A DNA stretch of 64,000 bases, from the NCBI GenBank assembly GCA_037178625.1, contig JAWZXG010000041.1, positions 32,893-96,892 of the forward strand, given 5' to 3'. Position numbers and translations under genes: made by a program. The notes under the pieces were generated by a model. That model did not search any database. It saw only the letters and a list, made by a program, of their open reading frames with translations, and was not told the origin of the DNA. This DNA comes from Skeletonema tropicum (taxonomy: Eukaryota > Bacillariophyta > Thalassiosirophyceae > Thalassiosirales > Thalassiosiraceae). Below are positions 1 through 10,329 of this stretch, piece by piece (the first letter of the stretch is position 1; the number at the start of each line of letters is the position of its first letter).

Positions 1-219
1 ATGATTGAATGCAGACGTCCCATTTCAGAGACTTTTATGTTTTGCATGGATATCAACGCCCTTTTGGTGTCCAAGCGTGGTTTGTTGGACCGCGATTTTG
101 ACGTGTTCAATTTGTCTCATATGTCAGAGCTTCTTGCTGACGAAGTCTTCAACAGCGTTCTTCTCAAGGTTTATTGTTTGAATTTCGAGCAGTTATCCGC
201 TGATATTGTCGTGGACTAG
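1..219 (+). CDS. C-terminal part of unknown 289-aa element protein
   Basis: These are the last 72 codons of the gene that is complete in A2 at 50365-51234. The start is outside the window. The segment contains SETFMFCMDINALLVSKRG and ends SADIVVD. I recognise no family. It converges with the 1187-aa gene whose stop is at 436, and one of the element's palindromes lies between the two gene ends. Confidence 0.6.
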   Translation: MIECRRPISETFMFCMDINALLVSKRGLLDRDFDVFNLSHMSELLADEVFNSVLLKVYCLNFEQLSADIVVD

Positions 220-235
220 TCTGATGTATCGTGTA

Positions 236-276
236 TCAATTTCTATAATTGTGCATTGCACAGTTTTACTAATTGG
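236..276. repeat. Family A palindrome between convergent genes
   Basis: An imperfect palindrome with arms ATAATTGTGC and GCACAGTTTTACTAAT. It sits between the 3' ends of the 289-aa and 1187-aa genes, where a 3'-end or termination signal would be expected. The A2 counterpart is at 50308-50348. Confidence 0.75.
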
Positions 277-435
277 GCGAAGTTCTTATGTTATGGTTCT
301 TAGTTTTGTTACTTTTTATGGTTGACCAATTGTCTCGTGTTTCATCAACCCTTTCCGTCGTTATAGCCTGTTGTTGGTCGTCGGTCAAGCTTTCGTTGTC
401 TCTCCTTGTTATGCTCCCCATTCCCCTGTTGTTAG

Positions 436-3400
436 CTATTCTTCTGTCTCATTTGGTACCATCCACCTGTAATTTGCGTTGTTTGTTGTTCTCTTAGCGC
501 CGTCGACTGATGGTTCTCCGTAGATGTAAATTGTGTTGTAAGGATCGACGACAGTGTCACCTTTCTTGCCGCTCACGTTGAACACTCTCTTATATTCCTC
601 TCCGTTTTTTCTGTGCAAAAAGACGATTGACTTGTTCATTTCCTTCACGATCTGCGTAATAGCTGTCTTCAAAGGTAAGCCAAACAAGTTCTTTGCCCAC
701 TTCTCAGCCATCTGTTGCTCCTTCGTAGTCAACCCAATACGTTTGTTCGTTTTGTGCTTTTTCTTCCTTCCTCTCCATTTCATGTTACTCCACGCGAGGT
801 TGATGACGTCAAAGAATCCAGTTTGGTCGTACTGTTTTCCTACCTCATATCCTTCTACTGCTTCGAATGTTGTTTCGGTTCTTGCCACGACATCGTCACT
901 TTCAATCATCTCATCTATATCAGCTTCTGCTTCTGGAAGTGTAGGGAACAATTCATCAATGATTGCTTTTGCAATGTTTGTCATTAATCCTTCTCCCAAG
1001 ATATCTTTACCAACTTTATTCTGTGCTGCTTTCACGGCTCTAGCTCTCAATTCATCCTTGCTCTCTCGTCCGTGGAGTTCGTGCTGCGTCGTATTGCCTG
1101 ACTGTTGCGACACGATCGTTTTACTGGCACAATCATTGGTGCGTTGCTTTTTCGAATTTGTCTCCTCTGTATCAGTTGTTGATCCATTTTTGTCTTTACT
1201 TTGATGCTTCTCCGACTTCCTCTTCTTACTCTCCTTTCTTTTGCTTGGCTTTCCCTCCTTGGTAGCAGCAGGTTTCGTTGGAAGTGTGTACGTACGGATG
1301 AGCTTGCCCTTAAGTTGCGCAGTCCCTCTGATCAAGTCGCCCAGCTGCGTTAGCGATAACAACGATCCTGTCATTTGAAAGTCACTCGGTGATTCGATTC
1401 TAGATGTGACCGTTTCATTCCCAATCTTTAGAACCTTCATCAACTGACTTGATGTTTTCACTGAGTCGCTTGTCGTTTTGAATCGCTTGTCTTTTCCGAA
1501 GAAGAGGTCTTGGAGCTTTCTCGGATTGCCTCTCTCTTTCTCTGCGGATCGAACCACATTCCAACAAAAGATGTGGCAAATGAGCTCTACTAGTGTCATA
1601 TCACCAGGAGCTGTTACGATGGTCATCACATCTCTACCCTTAGTCGGTATCTTGCTTTGTCTTTTGGTTGAACTTGCACCTGTCTCATTCGTCACTCTGA
1701 CCGCCTCAATGACGTTACTTGCCAATTGCTCTTTATCGAGACGTGAAGTCTTGTCCTTGTCTTTCTTTCTTACCAAGAATTCTCTGATAGCTTCACCGAC
1801 CAAATCCTGGTTGTCTTCTCTCAATAGGTCTTCACTAACTTGGATGTCTTCAGGGGTAGAAGCAATGAGTTGCATGTACTCGTGTAATAGATTCATTGTC
1901 ACCATGAAGTTTAGTGCCGCGATATTCACATCTCTCTCTGTGCCTTCATCTTCCTTCAGCGTCTTCAGGACAACTGCGATCTCTTTTGCTGCCATACTAA
2001 TCAATCCGAAACTTTTCGCTTGATTTCAATGAATAGATACTTGTTAGTCAAGGTACAACGAGCACAAGTTTACGAATGAAATGATACCAAGCTTGTTCTT
2101 ACCAATACTCAATCTCAAATCATTCGCCATATCTTTGGTTTGCGACATGATGCTGAAGGCATTTAAAGTTTGATCAAGCAAGGCATCTGCGTTGAACAGT
2201 TTGGCAGACTCGACTGTGTAGACCAACGCTGCAGTACTTGTCGCCATGATCCCTTCAACTGACCTGTCCCATAGTTTAGGCGTGTCATTGTATTTTCCAT
2301 CAGTATCATCCTTGGGTATCACAATCGTGTTCACTCCTGATCTTGGCATAATAATTCCGCCTGCCAACATTGCGCTTATCTGCTTTGAGGTAAATAGCTG
2401 CATTCCATCAGTTTCAAGCAATGACTGTACCGCTACCGCGAGTGGGAAAAATCTGGCCATGCTGTGCTCAACAGTCATCGGGTAGTTCCCTGTAGAACCG
2501 AAGTTGTCCATATTACACTTGACAGGCAATTTGAGTACATCATTTGGTCCTCCACCATCAACTCTGAGCTGCACTTCGTTTTGGCACGTCTCGTATTCAC
2601 GCATTGGATTCTCGTAGTATTGAGTGAGCGGCTCTTCGGTGAAACTTGGGTCATCTTCAAACTCTTCAAGTGTCCTTGCCGTTCGCGCTCTCAGCCCCTT
2701 TATGGTCAAAACTTTACCTTTGCTGACTATCTTACCGTTAGTACCAACTTCCTTCTCAGTCCAATCCTCATGGTCTCTTCTCACAGAATTATGCTTAGTT
2801 AAGCCTCTGTATATATTTAGTACTGTTGATCCAAGCTTCCTTTTGCTCACGTTCTTGCTTTTCTCGGCTAGAAGAGTTTCCGCGAGGTGAGGCGCGGGGA
2901 AAGATTCGGTAGCAGTCCTTGATGCTACTGTAATGTGAGCGTCGAAGGGGTGGCTCAATATTGCATCACTGTCCGATTTTTTCAATTTCTCAAGAGCATT
3001 CTCCATGGCGTCATGTTCGTTATCTTCAATTCCTACGAATGAATTGGTCAAGAACGTCGGATCTCCGGGATTGCTTGGCTTGAAGAAGTAGCCTGACTCT
3101 CTCTTCACTTTGCATCGCAGCAGAGCTGCCAATAATGCTATCAAGCGGTGGTTGCCTTCAACAGCTGTGACATAGAATTTCAATGAAGCAGTGAAGGAAG
3201 TGTAGAAATGACCAAATCCCTCGATACCATCTTGGACTGCCACATTGACTTCATTTTGACTTTCATCTAGCCAATGGTGCTTTCTTGCAGTGCTCAAAAG
3301 CTTTCGTTGACCTTCGACTGTTGTCACATTAGCAGTTAATGCCTCTGATATTTCTCTTTTCGTTTCATCTGTGCCACTACCATCATCTCCGTTGAGTACG

Positions 3401-4379
3401 TCGATTAAGTGTGATAGCTCTGGAACATACGTGAATGGCAATCCGTAAGCCACACTAGTCCTCGCTTCTTCACTGGATGCAATCAATGACATATGAGTTG
3501 CATTGACTGGTTCTGTCTTCTCCTGTTATTAATGTGGAGTAGCATCAATCAAGTGTTAGTTGTGAGTTCAGCAACGGATCTATAAATCAATATTCGTATA
3601 ATCGCACAGTGAGCAATTATACAAATCAAGTAGCATGATGTAGTTTGGCTGCAGCAATCGATCGACGAATCAATATTACCAAAATTGTACAGTGATCAAA
3701 TTTACAAATTCGTTCTGTGCAACATCGCAATCGATCAACGAATCAACATTTCCAAATTTGTACAGTGATCAATTTTACAAAATGGTTCGTTGCGCAGATT
3801 CAACAAAAGTAAACTCACGCAATCTTCCGCGGAATCATCCTCCGCTGCTTTCTTGCTGAAGTGTAAGTGTATCTGACTGTCGTTCATTTCTTTGTTGTCG
3901 CCGGATTTACCCGTAGCCACCAGTTTCAATAGCCCGAGTATCTTCTCTTGCTGTGGTACCGCTTGATTTACATTCTCCGCTACCAATTTGCCTTCTTTAT
4001 CCAAATGGGTGAAGCAAACGAAAACCGTAGCACTAATTTTTGTTGGCAGGCCCGTATTTGTGCCTTTGATGTAATGCTCAGGTCGATCTTCCTCGACTTG
4101 CTGCGTAGTCGTTTCTGTACCTGCTGTTGGTTTGTCAGGGGTGATAACGTTGTTGGTGGTTGGTCTGGTGACAGCCTCGGCAGTATGATCGGTAGGTGTG
4201 TTATTCTTTCCGGGGGTGTTCATCTGGTTGTCCGGCGGACTCGTTGTCTCCTTTAACGTGCTTTTTGCGTCCACAGCTTCAGCTGCAGATTCAACCGCAG
4301 ATTCAGTTGCATCTGTAGCTTCAGGTGAGTTCATGGTGTCGTCGTTATCGTGTTCAGTTGGATGTTGTTTGTCGGTCAT
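436..4379 (-). CDS. Unknown 1187-aa element protein, three exons
   Basis: Spliced model: exon 1 is 4379-3819, exon 2 is 3522-2103, exon 3 is 2018-436. Exon 1 ends phase 0 at GTGAGT and exon 2 starts after AACAG, in frame. The 84-bp second intron has donor GTAAGA, branch-like TGACTAAC and acceptor ATCAAG, phase 1. The three open frames join without a stop. Residues 1-110 are Asp/Thr/Asn-rich and low complexity. About residue 300 there is YVTAVEGNHRLIALLAALLR, which faintly resembles the [DE]GxHR motif of ParB/sulfiredoxin-like proteins (inference only). Exon 3 has a Lys/Arg-rich stretch (KRKESKKRKSEKHQSKDK) that looks like a nuclear or nucleic-acid-binding segment. The gene is divergent from the Rep-helicase gene across a shared promoter region, is intact in A1 and A2, and is deleted in A3. 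I do not recognise the family. Confidence 0.75.
3591..3784. repeat. Three tandem family A palindromes in intron 1
   Basis: Copies at about 3591-3626, 3673-3709 and 3746-3784. Each has a central TGTACAGTGATCA-like core flanked by arms of the form CCAAAATTG and CAATTTTAC, and is followed by sequence containing CAATCGATCAACGAATCAA. The spacing is 73-82 bp. They lie in intron 1 of the 1187-aa gene, so they are not coding. The A2 equivalents are at 46800-46993. Confidence 0.75.
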
Positions 4380-5245
4380 GATTTGGTGGAGCGCTGTTGC
4401 GTTTTATGCGAGATCTGTGCGGCGGATTCGTTGGGTGCGGTGCTTTGCTCTGAATTACTTCCGGAACTTAAACTTGAAGTGTTGGGATTTTCCCCCCTCC
4501 TATCCCCGCTGAAATGCCCATTTTGATTGTCATTTAGATGCTATATCTTATGATTTAGATCTAAAAATCGCTTGATTTGTGCTAGAAAGGACTTTTCCAG
4601 GCTAATTAAGTCAGATTGTCGATGAGCTTCTTCGTTCTTTCCGGTGTGCATCCCCGTCACCATCTATTTTCTTCATTTTTTCTCTGAGTGACGTGGTAAA
4701 CTTCGTTACTTAAGGAATTAGTACACTTGATTCCAATCGTCTTACGTCACAAAGTACCAGAAGTCAGGTGTTGGCAAAATCCAATGAACAAAAAAGTATT
4801 TAAGTTCATGCAGCAAGTACTCAGGTCGACATTGGCTCAATTACATTATCTGCCGAGTCGTCTATTGATGCAAGTCTAAATAGACGCCGACGTTGGTTGC
4901 CGACGTGTTTGCATTTGAATAACTGCCGATCTTTGGCCACGTACTGATCAATACGTCAGTTCTTAACTCCACGTCGACGTCTTGTGTTGAGCTGAATCTT
5001 TTTGTCGACGTGTTGTCGATGTGTTGAACCACAAGATCTTGTGTTGCCGACGTAGCTTACGAAGGAACTCGTTTACTTCATGACGTGGTTGGTTATTGAT
5101 TGCATTGTTCTCTGCTGATTATTGCGCTGGTGCGTTGGCGGCGGTTATGTAGGCAGTTTGTACGTTGTCGAGCCGTTCAACAGCTCTCATAAATTATGCA
5201 TTGCATCATTTACATCATCACATTTCTACATTGTCCGAATAAATA
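4380..5245. promoter_or_regulatory. Divergent promoter region with clustered ACGT boxes
   Basis: This 866-bp gap separates the starts of the 1187-aa gene (minus strand) and the Rep-helicase gene (plus strand). I see no ORF of note. Between about 4880 and 5100 there are roughly a dozen ACGT cores (GACGT, CACGTC, GTCGACGT, TACGTCAG), including GACGTCGACGTGG-like palindromes. ACGT cores are the usual target of bZIP factors; that any act here is inference. It is repeated in A2 (45339-46204) and in A3. Confidence 0.6.
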
Positions 5246-8200
5246 ATGAAGTTTGGCAACACAAATCCAGTTATATCCACCGTTGGTAGTAATGGTAAGG
5301 GCTTCCGTGCCGTGCGGAATCGGAGCAATGTCGATGCACGTCTTACTTCGTCAGGGGTCAAGACTGCCGCTAAACCGTCGGCTCCTGTCATTGCATTGAG
5401 CGTAACAGACATCAATTGGCGTTTGGTGCGTACCGACGATCGTATCTTCTCGCTGCTAGCGTCTGTTGCATTAGGCGATGGGTTTGACGTTGCCAAGTTG
5501 GAGAAGGAACAACTGCTCTTTTCTGCTCTTTCCGTCTTTGAAGTCGGGTCAATCAAGTACATCCTGAATGAACTGTCTGAACATTACCCGAATGTCCCAG
5601 TTGGTAAGACTGATTCTACTGACAAAGATGATCTGGTGTCTGCAGCGGTCAACTTCTTAATGTTTGCCGCTATTGCTCAGAAAGGAGGTACAAGCCAAGC
5701 GCCGTACACTTCAAATTGTGAGCATTTTTGGTAAGAGAGAAGGTTAACCTTCGTGTGGTTCAATGATTTTGGTATTTTTGTTCATTGTACCGTTTTACAA
5801 ATTCTGTCTTTCCTTTTTACTTACAAGTTTTTTTTTCAACCTTCAACTTCACACCAGTGATGAGAACGGGAAACTTGTACTTGAAGACAAAACTCATTCG
5901 GGCTCCCGTGATCAACCTGTTCAAGATGATGATGAACCGGATTTGTCCGAGAAAGGTGCTGTCACGAAAAAGTCTAAACCGGTACCTGTCCGAGAGAAGG
6001 CCTCTCCTGATTCAACTATCATGTGAGTTTATTTTGTGTGCATGTGCACTGCCGCACTAAGTATCGCTTGCTTATTGAATCATTTTAGTATAATCGATCA
6101 CTGAACAATTTTACCTAATAAATAAATGCAACTGCCTTCTACATAGCGAGAATGAGTGGGTTGATTACACCCATTCAGATCTCTCGGATGGATGGAAAAG
6201 GAAGAGTATCAAGCGTAAGTGCGGCAAATCCCGCGGAACTATTTACCACCATTACCTCTCCCCTGACAACAAAGTTTTCAAGAGGGAGAGGACGCCCGAA
6301 TGCTGTGCCAGGAGTGCATGGTGCACCACTGCAATGTGTATTGCCTTGGTACAAATACGAAATGCGAACGTCGTGAGTGTAGGTTTGGGTACGGTACGGA
6401 GACAGAGTACGGCAAGTGTGATACAGATGGGAAACCACTCAGCAAAGTATCGGTGATAGTAACAGATCAAAAGGGAGTGGAACACTTCCAACTACGCCGT
6501 ACAAAGTCGCGAAAGTCATGTCAGCACAGTAGGACACTGTTGCAAACCTGGAGGGCAAACATAGATATCCAGCTACTGGTTTATAGGTCACATCCAGACA
6601 AACCCGATGTCAGCGAGATTGAGAACGTTTGCAAATATGTCGTAGCATACGCCAGCAAGAAGAACCACACGTCCAAGAAGGAGAAAGAAGCAGTGCAGAA
6701 CATTGTGCAAAGGTAAGTGTGCTCTGAAGATGAAAGTTGTCTCTCACACTGAATTCAGTGCAGTTGTGTATTCCGCCATCTTCTTTGGTAAAACTGTGCG
6801 GTGCACAATTTTGCAAATTGAAACAAAATCTTACGCTGGGTAACCTCACTGTATTCCGCCATCGACTTTGGTAAAACTGTGCAGTGCACAATTTTGCAAA
6901 TTGAAACAATCGAACACTGTTAACCCCACTGCTAACACAACCTACCGCCACTATTAATTCTCACCTCCCAGCAAAAGCTCCGAGGATATAAGTGGTGTCC
7001 AAACATTGGTGAAAATGTCACTGAACTGGATGACAAGCAAAAGGCTCATCAGCATACAAGAGGCGGTGCACGAGATTGATAGGCTGAGTTTAACACTCTG
7101 TTCAGATGTGATCACTTACGTGTCGGTTCAGAATTGTCTGAAGCTACGAAAATCATCCGACCCTAAGCCAAACGACTTGGTCTATAGCTATGCAAGCAGG
7201 GAGGAAAAGTACAGCAAACTGACCTTGGATCAGTACTTTTACAAGGAGTGGTGTAGGAAAAAGTTCATGATAGACCCTGACAGCAATAGACGCATGAACA
7301 GGATACTCATCGCCAAAGGACTCAATTGCAGACCACGTTACCCGGTGGACTACGATTATGCAAGAGGAATGTTGTTACTTCACAAGCCATGGAGCTTCGA
7401 CAAACCACTTAATTTACGCGACAGACAGAGAACAATCAATACATTCAAGTTGATGCTGCAGAAAAGACAGGTCCCTACAAGTGTTTGGACCGAATACCAG
7501 AGAGCTGTTAGATACGCGCAAGAAAAAAGGATCGAATGTGTGGCAAGAAAAGGGACAATTCAAGCAGATGTCAACATTGACGAGCTCGACGATGACGAGG
7601 TAGATCAACACCTGAATCATTTGCACTCGACCCAACTCTCTGATAGGAAAGTGGATGAGTTACTTTTGGGGGGCAAGAAAATCGACGTAGGATTGAATCA
7701 CGATTGGTCGAAGAGCTCGTTTGATGGAGAAAGAGACGTAACAATACCAGGGGAGGAGTACACAGTCAAACTCAGAGAGCAACGTGCCAGAGCCATGATG
7801 GACGATCATTCAGGCGCAACAATACCCACGAAATCTGACGGATCAAGTTACAACATCGAGGAACTGTCCGAGGAACAGGCGATGATCGTACTCGCCACTG
7901 TCGATACTGTGGTGAAATTCCTTGATAATGACGAGGATTACAAGCCGCTACGAGCAACAATTACAGGAATGGGTGGGTGCGGGAAATCGCTGGTAATTAA
8001 CACCATCATTTCCATCATCAGGAAGCTGACCGATTCGAACAAGACAGTCCAGGTTGCTGCTCCTTCAGGCAGCGCAGCGTACAACGTCAAAGGGTGCACG
8101 CTGCACTCACTTCTGGGAATTAACGTACAGGTACCTTACAAATCATTGGACGCAAAAAGAAGAGAAGAAATGTGCAATAAACTGAAAGAGCTGCTCGTAC

Positions 8201-9810
8201 TGATGGTCGATGAAAGAAGCATGTTGGGCTCACACGTAACATTCGGTGCAGAGGAGCATGTGAGAGATTGCGCATTTAATGGGCACAATAAACGGGAGAG
8301 GTGGGGCGGTGTCCCGGTTGTGTTGTTCTTCGGTGACGACTACCAGCTGCCACCGTCCAACAAGGGGGGAGCAATAAACGGCTACCACGAATACCACAAC
8401 AACGATAGGCCAAAAACAATGACAGGAAAGAGTAAAAACAATCAAATATGCGATTACGAGGGTAGCAAAATCTTGACTGAGATGATGACGGATGTGGTCT
8501 TCATGTTGACGAAGAATTTTAGAGCAAAAGACAAGGAGGATAGCGATCTCATGAACAGGATGAGAGTGGGGAACCAGACTGATGAGGATGCAAAGCGCCT
8601 GATCAAACTACACATAGACGAACTCGGAAAATATCATCCAAAACTGAGGGAAGAGGTAGAAAATGACCCAAAGACGTTGTGGGTATACGCGAAACGGGAC
8701 GATATGTCCCAGAAAAATGTAGACATGCTGATCAAAACACACGAACGACTGAAAGTACCAATAGCTAGGCTCAGGTGTCAATTCAGCAGCAGGATGGCGG
8801 GCAATAACACAGCATACCAGTCGCACTTTTACGGCAGGAGGCTATTCTACACCTTTGATGTGTGCGTAGGTGCACATGTTTGCTTGGAGTCAGCCAACAT
8901 CGATCCCAACTCAGGATTGTACGTCTCAGCTATTGGGGTAGTTGTCGAGATCGTTTACGATAAGGATCGCTCCGTTGGACCAAACGGTAAAGGTGAGGTT
9001 AGCCTACCGAAGTACATTGTTGTGGATTTCCCTACATACAAACCACCACCAGGCGAGGACCCATGGGACAAGAACAACCCAACGGTGAGTAAAAGTTGAC
9101 ACACGAAAGACACAAGACAATTGCCACTCTCTGCGAAAACACTACTAACTCATTTCATACTGATACAAATGCATCCTACCCCAACTTATTGCGCACAGCA
9201 CGTGCCAATCCCACCCTACGAGCAGATTTGCAACAGAGGATGCTGCACCGCATTATTCATGCCATTGCAAATTGCCTACGCCATCACCATCCACCGCTGT
9301 CAAGGACTCGAAGCTGGATTCGACAAAGGAGACCGCTGGAACCGCATGATAATAGATCCAGCAGATGAGTTGTGGGAGATTAGCAAGTTTCTTGGAACAA
9401 TGTACGTGGCTACCAGCAGAGGCAAAACACTTGGCTCCAAAGATCAAGCATACCCGTCGGACAGTGCCATATACTGGACCGGAAGCAACATTTCAACGAA
9501 CCGATTAAAAAATTGCAAGAGAAAGCAAAATGGCCAGTTCTGCGAATCGTACAAGAAGCGAGCAAATTGGGTGAAATACTTGGAGGGGAAGGCAGAAGAG
9601 TCGAAGACAAGGTATAGCAAGAGAAAGTTGGAAGAAATCACAGAAACATCGTACGCAGCAGCAATCAAGGGCAATTTCATCAAAGACAGGACAGACCTGA
9701 CAACCAGGATTACCAACATCATAACCAACCCGAACAAGAAGTGGAAAGAAGCGAAGAAGGATCATGAAATCCCAAGTGATTACTTCGCAGGATCTTCATC
9801 TGGTGATTAG
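5246..9810 (+). CDS. Helitron-type Rep-like / Pif1 helicase protein, six exons
   Basis: Exons are 5246-5730, 5858-6022, 6147-6214, 6283-6712, 6972-9084 and 9199-9810. All phases agree, giving about 1290 aa. Residues 94-135 (LSVFEVGSIKYILNELSE...GKT) look SAP-like. Exon 3 begins a methyl-CpG-binding-like sequence (DGWKRKSIK). Exon 4 has MVHHCNVYCL, CRFGYG, LLQTWRANIDIQLLVY and KYVVAYASK; the last matches the YxxxY tyrosine pair of Helitron Rep. Exons 5-6 are a Pif1-family SF1B helicase: Walker A GMGGCGKS about residue 714, VMVDERS-type Walker B about 792, FFGDDYQLPP about 834, AITIHRCQG about 1114, VATSRGKT about 1156. It should nick, unwind and replicate the element in the nucleus. I could not find a convincing HUH metal-binding motif. 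Retaining the 68-bp intron 3 instead extends the MBD-like sequence. Confidence 0.85.
6083..6118. repeat. Family A palindrome in intron 2
   Basis: TTTTAGTATAATCGATCA followed by CTGAACAATTTTACC. It lies within the intron between exons 2 and 3 of the Rep-helicase gene. The arms are less perfect than in the intron 4 copies. Confidence 0.6.
6783..6905. repeat. Two tandem family A palindromes in intron 4
   Basis: Copies at 6783-6820 and 6866-6902. Each reads TTTGGTAAAACTGTGC then GTGCACAATTTTGCAAA, inside a longer tandem unit beginning TATTCCGCCATC and ending GAAACAA, with a period of about 83 bp. The pair occupies much of the intron between the Rep-like exon and the helicase exon. It is present in A1 and A2 (43679-43801). 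Confidence 0.8.
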
Positions 9811-9840
9811 TAAAATTGATCACTGCACAGTTTTACAAAA
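9807..9840. repeat. Family A palindrome overlapping the helicase stop codon
   Basis: TTAGTAAAATTGATCA followed by CTGCACAGTTTTACAAA. The palindrome begins inside the TAG stop (9808-9810) of the Rep-helicase gene. A degenerate second copy follows at about 9900-9955. The position fits a 3'-end or termination role (inference). Confidence 0.7.
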
Positions 9841-10329
9841 CAGACACTTTCTCAACACAAAGAATACAACAACTCAATTAAGCGTCTGCATCTGGTGATC
9901 AGTAAAACATCTGCAAGCGCACGATTCGATATATCAAGCACAGTTTTACAAAAAGACATTTTCTCGTGACGAAGAAAGACAAAAACTAAATCGACTAACG
10001 CCCGTGTAAAACCTGTATTTCTTTCTCGTACAGACCGATTTAGATGCTCAAAAAGCGCATCTAGTACAGTCAATTTCTCGCTTTCAACAGGTACTTCTTG
10101 CTTTCTACATAGGAACACATACAGATCCTACACCGGTAGTCTCTACCGAGGACTCTACGTGTCCCTAAAGTAAACCTTCTCACTAAAAAACACATGTACT
10201 GATTCCTACCTATAACTCTGTAGAATAATGGGGGTGAAAAATAATGAATTTTCCCACCTGTAATAGAAGGGCACCTGCGGCCCCCTATTACGCTGCTCTG
10301 CACTCCATGAACGGGGGCCCCGAGGGCCG
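9811..10329 (+). other. Conserved noncoding terminal block of family A
   Basis: Noncoding between the helicase stop and the element end. On the minus strand it contains TAGGAATCAGTA, TTTAGTGAGAAGGTTTAC, GGGACACGTAGAG and a GTAGAAAGCAAGAAGTACC-type stretch. All are kept, with substitutions, in the diverged element A4 (36470-36931), while other sequence between them differs. This is what a transposase-binding or replication terminus would look like. The last 14 bases form a GGCCC/GGGCC hairpin with a 3-nt loop. Confidence 0.7.

Larger units (their letters stand above)
1..10329 (+). mobile_element. Helitron-like element A1 (left end outside window)
   Basis: This is a near-identical inverted copy of A2: a base at x here matches position 50584-x in A2. 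The strand given is that of the Rep-helicase gene. Only 10329 of about 12158 bp are in the window; roughly 1.8 kb carrying the 133-aa gene and the other terminus lie to the left. The right terminus is exact: GGCCCCGAGGGCCG at 10316-10329, followed by flanking DNA starting AT. The same terminus bounds A2, A3 and A4 at unrelated sites. The helicase and the Rep-like YxxxY region place it near Helitrons. The ends are not the canonical TC...CTRR, so the exact class is uncertain. Confidence 0.85.

Noticed and set aside
554..1204. 216-aa ORF on the plus strand
   Set aside because: It is the antisense shadow of exon 3 of the 1187-aa gene, Phe/Ser/Leu-rich as such shadows are. The same holds for the 249-aa frame opposite the low-complexity part of the 2051-aa gene.
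2044..3492. A separate 482-aa gene next to a separate 522-aa gene
   Set aside because: Splice signals with matching phases and an in-frame upstream extension link them, with the 214-aa frame, into one three-exon gene.
10070..10303. 77-aa ORF (MQSSVIGG...) repeated in A1, A2 and A3
   Set aside because: It lies in the conserved terminal DNA block. A4 conserves short DNA blocks there but not a reading frame.
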